From: Anaerolineae bacterium
Lineage (GTDB): Bacteria; Chloroflexota; Anaerolineae; Anaerolineales; Villigracilaceae
NCBI GenBank assembly: GCA_017303655.1
Contig: JAFLCE010000010.1
Coordinates: 1 to 64,000, forward strand
Direction of reading: 5' to 3'
Length of the DNA: 64,000 bases
Both the position numbers and the translations under genes were made by a program. Positions 14,730-21,444 of this stretch are shown here, piece by piece (position 1 is the first letter of the stretch; each line of letters opens with the position of its first letter). Under the pieces are notes generated by a model. The model did not search any database, was not told the DNA's origin, and saw nothing but the letters and a program-made list of their open reading frames with translations.

Positions 14730-17205
14730 ATAATATATTGATGGGGTCTATCTCAAGTCGCCAGTCGTTGAATCTCATATCTTTCAAAACAGTTGCCGGG
14801 TCAGGTCCACGTAAGACGACTTGCCAACGGTACTCGCCATTTTCTTTGGCAAAGAAACAGGGGACGGGACCAATTAATTCCGTTTGACGGAAACCGCCCG
14901 CCTCAAGCTTTAACTTTAGCTTGTCTGCCATCTTTTTAGCTTCTTCTTCCGCCTTGGCATTGTCTGCGTTCTTATATTCAAGCCGTGCCAATTTCGCAAA
15001 GGGTGGGTAGCCTAATAATTTTCGATATTCCAATTCACGTGCATAAAATCCATCGACATCATGCCCGGCGGCAAATTGCAGCGCGTAATGTTCTGGGGTA
15101 AAGGTCTGCATAATGACCTTTCCGCCGCGTGAGGAACGCCCAGCTCGCCCTGCCACTTGTGTGAGCGTTTGAAACACTCTTTCGTTGGCGAACGGGTCGG
15201 GCAAATTCAAGCCCACATCCGCTAAAACTATTCCCACCAAAGTCACCAGCGGCAAGTCTAAGCCTTTGGCGAGCATCTGCGTGCCGACCAAAATATCGGC
15301 TTGATGATTCGCAAAATGAGTCAGGATGATCTCATGTGCATCTTTTTGGCGGGTTGTGTCCCAGTCCCAGCGCAAGGTCCGTGCTTGTGGAAACATAGAC
15401 TTGATTTCCGCTTCTACTCTTTCACTGCCCAAGCCATATTCACGGATTTGCGTACTCGCACAGGTCGGGCAGGTCTTAGGCATCTGACGTGTGTATCCGC
15501 AACGATGGCAAAGCAATCCATTAACCTTTGACATTTGACCCTTCGGCAAGCTCAGGACGCCGCCTTCGACATGCAATGTCAACGGCGTTTCGCAATTCGG
15601 GCATTTTAGGGTTGTGCCGCAATCACGGCAGAAGATATAGGTGGCGGTTCCACGGCGGTTGAGATAAACAATTGCCTGTTCTTTGCGTTCGAGCACTTCT
15701 GCCAAAGACTCTGCCAATGCTTTTGAAAAAATTCCGCGATTTCCGTTCTTCAACTCCTCACGCATGTCCACCACTTGGACGGGTGGCAGATTTGAATCGG
15801 TAACGCGGTTTGGTAATTCTAGTTTTTGAGTATGGTCATGTTCGGCGGTATAACGTTGCTCCACCGTCGGTGTGGCGGAGCCAAGCACACACACCGCTCC
15901 ACACAGACGGGCATATTCTTCTGCGGCAGTCACCGCGTTGTAATACGGCGGCTCGCTTTGATAATAGGAACTGTCATGGCATTCGTCCACGACGATGAGA
16001 CCGATCTTGGGCAAGGGGGCGAACAAGGCCGAGCGCGCACCAATGATGACATTCAACTTCCCATCGCGGGCGCGACGCCAGGTGTCATAGCGTTCACCTT
16101 CAGAAAGCTTTGAGTGAACCAAGCCCACCTGCCCCGGAAAACGCGAAACAAATCGTCGGACAGCCTGTGGAGTAAGTGCAATTTCAGGGACAAGGATCAG
16201 CGCTTGTTTACCGCTCTTTATTACTTCTTCGGCGGCGCGTAAATAAATTTCCGTTTTGCCGGAGCCGGTAACACCATAGAGCAGAAAGGATGAAGGATGA
16301 AGGATGAAAGATGAAAGAATTGATTGCAAAGCCGAACTCTGCTCGGGCGTCAACGATAACTCGTTACTTGTTACTTGTTTCTCGATTCTCTCCAACGGGT
16401 CGCGGAAGATTTCATTTTCAAACAGGCGGATCAAGCCGCGTTCATCCAGTTCTTGCAGGTCAGAAATATTACAACCGGTTTGAGCATAAACCCATGAAAG
16501 GTTGATCGGCTCAGGTTGTTGAATGAGAAAACGCAGAGCCGCTTCGCGCCGGGTTTGAGTTGCCTTCGTGGAGCCGAGCGAGTTCATCTCTGCCTGAGCC
16601 GCTTCGGGCGTGACGGCAAGCTGGGCAACACGGATATTCTTTGGGCGTACGCGTGGCGGCGGCAGGACATTCTTCGAGGTCAGCACGCCTTTTTTGACAA
16701 GCATGTTGGCGGTCTTGCGCCAGTCCACTTTGGCGAAGTGGGAGTCGATCTGACGTCCGCGCAAGGGTCCGCGTTCTTGGAGAAGGTTGATAAGGCGGGT
16801 TGTGACTTTGGAAGATGGATCGGCGTAATCCGTGACCCTTGCGCCGCCCGCCAGGGCAGGTGTGCATAATGTGTAAAGGACATCTGCCTGTTGACTCAAC
16901 CCGGTGGGGATCATCATGCCAATGATGGCGGAGAGGGGATTCAGGGTAGAGTCCGCTAACCGCATGGCAAGAGCAAGCTGGGGCGGCGTCAGAAGCGGTG
17001 CAGGGTCGAGCAGGTCGAGGATCGGTTTGAGATTCGGTATGGAGGAAGAGTCGGTCAACTCGACGATAATGCCCTGCACGGTTTGATTCCCAAATGGAGC
17101 CGTGACAAGACACCCCGCCCGGAGGTGAAGGGCGAGTTCGGCGGGAACGGTGTAATCGAAGACGCCGGAGATTGCAGGAACATTGACAGCAAGGCGAACA
17201 AACAT
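14728..17205 (-). CDS. priA: Primosomal protein N' / replication-restart helicase PriA
   Basis: PriA recognises stalled forks and reloads the replicative helicase. The 825-residue product has the N-terminal 3' DNA-binding domain (about 1-100), a helicase core with Walker A GVTGSGKTEIYL near 311, a Walker B region reading VVDECHDSSYYQ rather than the usual DEEH, and the eight-Cys zinc region (CRDCGTTLKCPNCETPL, then CHRCGY and CPTC). Three repeat-derived insertions lie inside it: two heptamer tracts just before Walker A, and about 12 residues containing VLSLPKGQ within the zinc region between the CPNC and CHRC pairs. The frame is intact throughout. TATAAT ends six bases before the ATG, so the mRNA is probably leaderless. 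Confidence 0.92.
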   Translation of the reverse strand: MFVRLAVNVPAISGVFDYTVPAELALHLRAGCLVTAPFGNQTVQGIIVELTDSSSIPNLKPILDLLDPAPLLTPPQLALAMRLADSTLNPLSAIIGMMIPTGLSQQADVLYTLCTPALAGGARVTDYADPSSKVTTRLINLLQERGPLRGRQIDSHFAKVDWRKTANMLVKKGVLTSKNVLPPPRVRPKNIRVAQLAVTPEAAQAEMNSLGSTKATQTRREAALRFLIQQPEPINLSWVYAQTGCNISDLQELDERGLIRLFENEIFRDPLERIEKQVTSNELSLTPEQSSALQSILSSFILHPSSFLLYGVTGSGKTEIYLRAAEEVIKSGKQALILVPEIALTPQAVRRFVSRFPGQVGLVHSKLSEGERYDTWRRARDGKLNVIIGARSALFAPLPKIGLIVVDECHDSSYYQSEPPYYNAVTAAEEYARLCGAVCVLGSATPTVEQRYTAEHDHTQKLELPNRVTDSNLPPVQVVDMREELKNGNRGIFSKALAESLAEVLERKEQAIVYLNRRGTATYIFCRDCGTTLKCPNCETPLTLHVEGGVLSLPKGQMSKVNGLLCHRCGYTRQMPKTCPTCASTQIREYGLGSERVEAEIKSMFPQARTLRWDWDTTRQKDAHEIILTHFANHQADILVGTQMLAKGLDLPLVTLVGIVLADVGLNLPDPFANERVFQTLTQVAGRAGRSSRGGKVIMQTFTPEHYALQFAAGHDVDGFYARELEYRKLLGYPPFAKLARLEYKNADNAKAEEEAKKMADKLKLKLEAGGFRQTELIGPVPCFFAKENGEYRWQVVLRGPDPATVLKDMRFNDWRLEIDPINIL
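15522..15565 (-). repeat. Repeat element inserted in the zinc region of priA
   Basis: The plus strand reads CCTTTGA, CATTTGA, then CCCTTCGGCAAGCTCAGGAC. The last part is an imperfect inverted repeat whose minus strand encodes VLSLPKGQ, a peptide I know as a recurrent insertion from a dispersed palindromic element. Standard PriA proteins run directly from LTLH to LxCHYCG here. Confidence 0.65.
16284..16318 (-). repeat. Heptanucleotide tandem repeat inside priA
   Basis: Five 7-mers of TGAAGGA/TGAAAGA type on the plus strand are translated on the minus strand as SSFILHPSSF, immediately before the helicase Walker A motif. Confidence 0.7.
16363..16390 (-). repeat. Second heptamer tract inside priA
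   Basis: GTTACTT, GTTACTT, GTTTCTC and GATTCTC lie 45 bases from the previous tract. They are translated on the minus strand as IEKQVTSNE. Confidence 0.65.
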
Positions 17206-17211
17206 GGCTGC

Positions 17212-17219
17212 ATTATAAT
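17212..17219. promoter_or_regulatory. Palindromic ATTATAAT between priA and the divergent gene
   Basis: On the minus strand TATAAT-N6-ATG places the start point on the priA start codon. On the plus strand the same box would start transcription near 17226, 13 bases before the ATG at 17239. Confidence 0.6.
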
Positions 17220-17238
17220 GTCTGAAACGGAGGTAACT

Positions 17239-17676
17239 ATGAGTATGTTCATTCTTGTGGCTGGGGTTGTGCTGATCTTGATCGGGTTGGGGCTTTTGGC
17301 ATTAGTTTTTATAAAAGCCAATCAGGTTAACCTGACAGAAAAAACAGATACGAAACCGGAGTGGATGCAGGCCATGCCACCGGAAGAAACCGTAAAAGCC
17401 ACGCTGGCAGAGGGCGAAGGAGTAACGCTCTATAACCACGATGAAGGTGAGAAACTCGCTGCTCCGTTCGCGGAACAGATCGAGGACATTCTGCGTGCCA
17501 AGGCGGAAAATGATCCGTACTTAAAATCGTTCGATATTGATTTTGGGACGGCTGCCGATGGCGGGCTGGAGATCTGGGTGAATGGCACCAAGTATGATGG
17601 AGTCGCTAGTCTGCCCGATGAAAAATTAAAGGAAACGCTGCTTCAAGCAGTGAAGGATTGGAATAGTAGGAAGTAG
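17239..17676 (+). CDS. Small membrane-anchored protein of unknown function
   Basis: The 145-residue product has one N-terminal membrane helix (about 3-26, FILVAGVVLILIGLGLLALVF) and a soluble acidic domain. GGAGG lies 6 bases before the ATG at 17239, which decides the start over an in-frame ATG at 17218. I recognise no family. Most of the last residues (NSRK) are encoded by the start of a heptamer repeat tract, so the C-terminus may have been altered by that array. It diverges from priA and shares its palindromic -10 box. Confidence 0.7.
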   Translation: MSMFILVAGVVLILIGLGLLALVFIKANQVNLTEKTDTKPEWMQAMPPEETVKATLAEGEGVTLYNHDEGEKLAAPFAEQIEDILRAKAENDPYLKSFDIDFGTAADGGLEIWVNGTKYDGVASLPDEKLKETLLQAVKDWNSRK

Positions 17677-17716
17677 AGTGGGTAGAGTAATTTGTGAATA
17701 GTGAATAGTTGATAGT
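17661..17716. repeat. Heptamer array spanning a gene end
   Basis: Eight 7-mers run from the last codons of the small membrane protein into the intergenic space: GAATAGT, AGGAAGT, AGAGTGG, GTAGAGT, AATTTGT, GAATAGT, GAATAGT and TGATAGT. The stop codon lies inside the array. Confidence 0.7.
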
Positions 17717-17719
17717 AAG

Positions 17720-17752
17720 ACGCGCTAGAGGAAACTCTGGCGCGTTATTGTT
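17720..17752 (+). terminator. Hairpin terminator of the small membrane protein gene
   Basis: ACGCGCTAGAG pairs with CTCTGGCGCGT around GAAA and is followed by TATTGTTT on the plus strand. It overlaps the 3' end of the convergent Memo-family gene. Confidence 0.65.
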
Positions 17753-18575
17753 TAAGGATTACTGCTGCACCATAGCCGACCACAGAAGAATAATCATTGG
17801 TGACGTCGCCCGAAGTGGCATATTTAAGGAGTTGAACTTTGTTTGCGCCCAGTGCTCCTGATGCCGATTCGACTGCGGCGACAGCGGCATACCCGCAAGC
17901 AAAGCCTTTGCCGCTATGTTCTGCTTCGAAAATAGTTTCAGGCTTAAAGGATTCGAAGCGGTTTAGCATTTCATGGTCGAGGATTTTTGCCGTGGCTTGG
18001 TCATAAAAATGTGAAAGGTCGGTGGATGCCACCAGAATGGCATTTTTGTTTTGAAGAACAGTCGCCAATGCTTCGCCGAGTTGTTTTGCTATGTCTTCTT
18101 CCTGGGCGCTGAGCATGATCGGCAGAAGTTTGAATGGATGCGTAAAGACGCGTTGTAAAAATGGCAACTCGATCTCTATCGCATGTTCAGGGTCGTTGGC
18201 GATGGGCATGATGGGAATTTGAAGGTGTGATTGAAGTTCAGCCAGCGCGGCGGAGTCGATTTCGATATGACCAAGTGGTGTGGCGTAGGCTTGATGTTTG
18301 GAAGTCAGAAGGGGATGAGGATTGTAGTTGTGAAAAGGGGATAGGATGACGACCAGGTCGGGTTGCAGTCCACGCAGGGTGGCGAAGGCATGAGCTGCCA
18401 CTGCGCCCGAGTAGCGATGCCCGGCATGTGGGGCAATGACTCCCAGCACCTGCCCGGTCAACTCTGGCAGGCGGACGTCTGAAAGATAGTCATCAACGCT
18501 GGAGGCAAGAGCCTTTGCATTCCTCGGGTACCAAGTCCCTGCGATTGGGGAAGGGCGAAGATCAAGCGTAGTCAT
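17745..18575 (-). CDS. Memo-family protein (AmmeMemoRadiSam system protein B)
   Basis: The 276-residue product is a full-length Memo-like protein, related to extradiol dioxygenases. Family motifs are PNAGTWYP-like AGTWYPRNAKAL near 13, GVIAPHAGHRYSG near 45, ILSPFHNYN near 78, IELPFLQ near 135 and LVASTDLSHF near 182. His residues in the second and last of these correspond to the family's metal ligands. Bacterial homologues often pair with AMMECR1 and radical SAM partners, which are not in this window. The physiological reaction is not settled. TACAAT-N6-ATG at the start implies a leaderless transcript. Confidence 0.87.
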   Translation of the reverse strand: MTTLDLRPSPIAGTWYPRNAKALASSVDDYLSDVRLPELTGQVLGVIAPHAGHRYSGAVAAHAFATLRGLQPDLVVILSPFHNYNPHPLLTSKHQAYATPLGHIEIDSAALAELQSHLQIPIMPIANDPEHAIEIELPFLQRVFTHPFKLLPIMLSAQEEDIAKQLGEALATVLQNKNAILVASTDLSHFYDQATAKILDHEMLNRFESFKPETIFEAEHSGKGFACGYAAVAAVESASGALGANKVQLLKYATSGDVTNDYSSVVGYGAAVILKQ

Positions 18576-18581
18576 ATTTTT

Positions 18582-18587
18582 ATTGTA
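18582..18587 (-). promoter_or_regulatory. -10 box of a probable leaderless promoter (Memo gene)
   Basis: TACAAT on the minus strand is followed by exactly six bases (AAAAAT) and the ATG, with no ribosome binding site. Confidence 0.5.
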
Positions 18588-18598
18588 GCACTGTGGAA

Positions 18599-18630
18599 TA
18601 AAAAAATCCCCGCGAAGACTCGCGGGGATC
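18599..18630 (-). terminator. Intrinsic terminator of the lipoprotein gene
   Basis: On the minus strand a 10-bp stem ATCCCCGCGA/TCGCGGGGAT is followed by seven T residues. Confidence 0.9.
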
Positions 18631-18646
18631 AGCTTGCAAAGGGGTA

Positions 18647-19288
18647 TTACGGAATGTAGTAGGACGAAATTGCGTTATTGATGATGTCCAGAGTTTCCTG
18701 ATCGGCAGTGTCGAGCCACCAAGCGGTGAAGAGCATGAAGGTGGCGTTATCGTCACCACGGGTTTCAAGGAAAGAAACGCCGGAATACCCGCCGCTCTTG
18801 GAAACCCATTCGAGGCGTTCAGAACCATCAGACTGGATCTGGTCGCTGGTAATACGAATGTCACCCACCTGACCAGTCGCGCTGTAGAAGGTGTTGATCA
18901 GATCCAGCGCAAACTTGCCCTTCTGGCTTTTCACGAAGGGGGTGCCGTCATTGTAGACAATGTTTTCGATAAACCCAGAAACCTCATCCGGCGAAGTGAA
19001 GCGATCTACATAATAATTCTCGCCAGTGGAGTGTTCATAGAACCAGTCGCCGGGCAGGTCGAAAGCGGCAAGATTGTTCTCATCCACAAAAGTGACAAGA
19101 GCGTCATCGGTGGTGGTCTGTTCCTGATTGCCGGTATCCTGCGGTTGTTGTTGTTCCTGCTGAACAGGTGGGTTGGTTGGGGCAGGGGGAATGGTGGGAT
19201 AAGGGGTAGGCTCACCAGAGCCACCGCACGCCAGACTCACGATCAATAACAAGGCGGCGAAACCAAAAAGCATTCGATACGATTTCAT
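18647..19288 (-). CDS. Secreted lipoprotein with a C-terminal alpha/beta domain
   Basis: The 213-residue product has a lipoprotein signal peptide (cleavage before Cys21 in SLACGGSG), a Thr/Pro/Gln-rich linker (about 25-60) and a folded domain of about 145 residues starting with LVTFVDENNLAAFDLPGDWFYE. The pattern of a membrane-perturbing 'F-LP-W' opening followed by mixed strands is reminiscent of PsbP/Mog1-like domains, but I cannot confirm the family. Function unknown. It is a single gene with a strong terminator, and its 5' region holds a 14-bp perfect inverted repeat. Confidence 0.72.
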   Translation of the reverse strand: MKSYRMLFGFAALLLIVSLACGGSGEPTPYPTIPPAPTNPPVQQEQQQPQDTGNQEQTTTDDALVTFVDENNLAAFDLPGDWFYEHSTGENYYVDRFTSPDEVSGFIENIVYNDGTPFVKSQKGKFALDLINTFYSATGQVGDIRITSDQIQSDGSERLEWVSKSGGYSGVSFLETRGDDNATFMLFTAWWLDTADQETLDIINNAISSYYIP

Positions 19289-19331
19289 AATGTAATTCTC
19301 CTGTATATTTTCAAATTCTGGCTAAGAATAC

Positions 19332-19365
19332 ACTATGGTACTCTTCTTCAAAAGAGTACCATAGT
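19332..19365. repeat. Perfect 14-bp inverted repeat upstream of the lipoprotein gene
   Basis: ACTATGGTACTCTT and AAGAGTACCATAGT surround a 6-base spacer, 44 bases before the lipoprotein start. No T-tract follows on either strand, so an operator or an mRNA leader hairpin is as likely as a terminator. Confidence 0.5.
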
Positions 19366-19408
19366 CCCATTGTACACAAGGTCATACCACCCGCCAAGAG
19401 AAATATGA

Positions 19409-19441
19409 AATTACACCTGCAAATGAAATGCAGGTGTAATT
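19409..19441 (-). terminator. Hairpin after the small membrane protein gene
   Basis: AATTACACCTGCA pairs with TGCAGGTGTAATT around a 7-base loop, directly downstream (minus strand) of the gene ending at 19460. Confidence 0.65.
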
Positions 19442-19459
19442 GTTTGAAGGCACAGCTAT

Positions 19460-19972
19460 TTATTTGTCAGTCTTGCGAGCCCGTTTGACCTTTGCAGGTG
19501 GAACCGGTTCTTTGACTATAACTTCCACTTCTGGTTCTGGGAGAGGAAGTACTTGCGGCTCAACCTCAACGATGGCGGGTGCGGCCGCGAAAGGCTGAGT
19601 GGTGCGGACGGTGTTTAGCCGGGCGAAGTACTGCTTGACCGCAACGTCGTTGTAAAAGACTAAGCTGAGAATACCCACAACCGCTGAAAAGATATTTAGC
19701 ATAAAAAAGGTGAGGATCTGAAATACTGCCAGCGATGTGGAAGGCTGCACAGGTTGCGGCTGGGTGCTTAGCAATTTGGCGGCATAGATAATTTCAAAAA
19801 CGCCAAGGATGGTCGGAAGAATCGCAATCGGCAGGCAGACCACACCAATAATAGTGCCCAAGGCAGTGGCAGATGCCACATACCCCCAAAAGAGATTGAT
19901 GATGCCGCTTAGCAGGGTCATCACCGCAATTGCCGTGACCAAGCCAGGTTTAGTTTCTACATTCGTATTCAT
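19460..19972 (-). CDS. Small polytopic membrane protein with acidic/basic tail
   Basis: The 170-residue product has three to four membrane helices in residues 10-120 (GLVTAIAVMTLLSGIINLFWG, a Pro-interrupted second and a C-terminal one after PSTSLAVFQILTFFM). A cytoplasmic tail rich in Val-Glu-Pro (IVEVEPQVLPLPEPEVEV) follows and ends in Lys/Arg (KRARKTDK). I do not recognise the family. An AAGGAG site lies before the ATG. It is probably monocistronic. Confidence 0.68.
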   Translation of the reverse strand: MNTNVETKPGLVTAIAVMTLLSGIINLFWGYVASATALGTIIGVVCLPIAILPTILGVFEIIYAAKLLSTQPQPVQPSTSLAVFQILTFFMLNIFSAVVGILSLVFYNDVAVKQYFARLNTVRTTQPFAAAPAIVEVEPQVLPLPEPEVEVIVKEPVPPAKVKRARKTDK

Positions 19973-20035
19973 GGTTTACTCCTTAAATTAAGTTCAATAG
20001 ACTTAACGATTGAATACGATATTAGTTGCAAGCTA

Positions 20036-20932
20036 TCAAGGTTGTTGAAAGGTCAGCACTATACCGCCAGAATACACGCTTCCATTCGGGTCTGTGCAGT
20101 CAGGCGGAGTGATATCCGCGACATAGGCTCCACCCGTGACGACGCGAACGTTATAGATTGTATTTGCCTGCATAAGAAAGTCTGCGTAGCCCAGTCCCAA
20201 TTCAGGTTTAAAACCCGTGAAGAAACGATCCTCGCCTTGATTCCACGTGACGATGATCTCGACCCCAGGAATCTGGTTGCGGCGTGAATCCATGAACATG
20301 AATTGAAGCAGCAGTGGCATGCTCGGGTCACAGATGGGTTCCTGCCCAACGAGAAGATAGGGCGTATTGAAACCGGCTGTGGGGGTGAATGTGGCGCGTG
20401 CTGGCTGAGTCTCTTGAATGCTGGGCGTGAATGGCGTCTGTTCAAAGAGCAGAGTTGGCAGAGAAGTTGGCGCAATGTCTTCGGTCGCTTCAGCTTGTTC
20501 TGAAAATGATTCTGTTGCTGTAGCGTCCAATGGAACATCGGGTGTGTTGAAGGTTGGGAAGGCTGTCGGTGTGAAAGGCTGGTTTACAAAACCTTGTTGC
20601 AGGTCGGTGGCAAGCTGTGCCAGCGGACGGGCGTTTTCAAACGATTCTCCGGCGGCGAGCATGCGTTGTGCTTGTGCGGTGAGTTCGTCTACGGGGTTAA
20701 TATCTCCCAGCAAACTTAAGCGGGAGCGGGCACGGGCAAGGTCCTGATTGGAGGCGTACGCAGAAGCGATGACGATTCGATATTGGTCTTTGAAATCAGA
20801 TCGCAGCAAGGTTGGGTTTGCGTCTACATAGGTAACAGGGGAGATAAACCACGAGTATGCCAGACCAAGCCCGAGCCCGATAAGAAGCGCAAGGATGAAG
20901 TGCAGTATTGAACTTCGCAGGAAGGCCGTCAT
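20036..20932 (-). CDS. Membrane-anchored exported protein, paralogue of the next gene upstream
   Basis: The 298-residue product has one N-terminal membrane helix (about 8-28) followed by a conserved segment, YSWFISPVTYVDANPTLLRSD, matching YGWVIEPVEYTNVTPNVLRED in the upstream gene product. The middle is a helical module (about 45-100) with ARSRLSLLGD, then a Pro/Thr-rich linker, and a C-terminal beta domain of about 95 residues (PSMPLLLQFMFMDSRRNQIPGVEIIVTW). No family is recognised. Its ATG overlaps the stop codon of the upstream gene (ATGA), so translation is coupled and the two proteins probably act together. Confidence 0.72.
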   Translation of the reverse strand: MTAFLRSSILHFILALLIGLGLGLAYSWFISPVTYVDANPTLLRSDFKDQYRIVIASAYASNQDLARARSRLSLLGDINPVDELTAQAQRMLAAGESFENARPLAQLATDLQQGFVNQPFTPTAFPTFNTPDVPLDATATESFSEQAEATEDIAPTSLPTLLFEQTPFTPSIQETQPARATFTPTAGFNTPYLLVGQEPICDPSMPLLLQFMFMDSRRNQIPGVEIIVTWNQGEDRFFTGFKPELGLGYADFLMQANTIYNVRVVTGGAYVADITPPDCTDPNGSVYSGGIVLTFQQP

Positions 20933-21288
20933 GGGTTGGGGATCTCTTCCGGCTGGTATGTTTGCATGGCGGTCAACAGGTCTTGCAGGGCAGCGATCTC
21001 TTCGGCGCTGAATGCGTTGCGGTTGGCATAGTCCAGCGCGGATGTCACAATGACAGTGGGGGAGCTGCCTCCGAAAATGGCGAGACGGCGGGCGGCTGTG
21101 TCTGAGTCGAAGTCGATCTGATAGGCTTCTGCCGTCATGAGGACATAATCCACCCGGTAGTCTTCGCGTAAGACATTGGGAGTTACGTTGGTGTATTCAA
21201 CAGGTTCGATGACCCAGCCGTACACCAGTCCCAGCGCTATGCCGATGACTATTGCAATAACAATCGTGATGATTTTTGAAGATGACAT
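20929..21288 (-). CDS. Small membrane-anchored protein, paralogue of the downstream gene
   Basis: The 119-residue product is one membrane helix (about 6-25, IVIAIVIGIALGLVYGWVI) plus an extracytoplasmic helical module (about 30-110) that is homologous to the N-terminal third of the following protein. The shared features are W-x-I-x-P-V-x-Y, NPxLLRxD/TPNVLRED and a later ARRLAIFGG/ARSRLSLLGD element. It ends just before the downstream ATG, with a four-base overlap. Function unknown. It lies directly after the T-tract terminator of the SRP RNA gene and lacks a visible Shine-Dalgarno sequence. Confidence 0.68.
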   Translation of the reverse strand: MSSSKIITIVIAIVIGIALGLVYGWVIEPVEYTNVTPNVLREDYRVDYVLMTAEAYQIDFDSDTAARRLAIFGGSSPTVIVTSALDYANRNAFSAEEIAALQDLLTAMQTYQPEEIPNP

Positions 21289-21303
21289 GGGGGAGTAAAA
21301 AAA

Positions 21304-21410
21304 TATCCGGGCAGGAGATCGGCGGCACCCGAAGGCACTTCCTTACCGTTGCTATCTTTCGATCCTGGCGGGGTTCGAGAGGCTTCGCCGCGCCGGGCCT
21401 GCCCGGACAC
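21304..21410 (-). ncRNA. ffs: Signal recognition particle RNA, bacterial small (4.5S) type
   Basis: The minus strand folds as a long hairpin: the 5' end TCCGGGCAGG pairs with the 3' end CCTGCCCGGA. The apical part contains the SRP domain-IV signature, CAGG on the 5' side, a GAAA tetraloop closed by AUC/GAU, and AGCA on the 3' side (CCAGGATCGAAAGATAGCA). This is where Ffh binds. ACGGTAAG and TCGGGTGCCG follow, as in many bacterial 4.5S RNAs. Seven T residues (21297-21303) give the terminator. A promoter with TTGACA and a 17-bp spacer lies immediately upstream. No open frame here deserves annotation. Confidence 0.9.
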
Positions 21411-21414
21411 AAGA

Positions 21415-21443
21415 AGGATACCCGATGATGATGGGAGTGTCAA
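21415..21443 (-). promoter_or_regulatory. Promoter of the SRP RNA gene
   Basis: On the minus strand a perfect -35 TTGACA (21443-21438) is followed by a 17-bp spacer and -10 TATCCT (21420-21415). The predicted start falls at the first bases of the RNA, near 21410-21408. Confidence 0.8.
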
Positions 21444-21444
21444 A

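Noticed and set aside
15522..15565. Frameshift or sequencing error in the priA zinc region
   Set aside because: Frame and all zinc cysteines are retained on both sides, and the extra bases match a repeat element.
21197..21443. Short minus-strand frames across the SRP RNA
   Set aside because: The sequence is fully explained by SRP RNA secondary structure, promoter and terminator.
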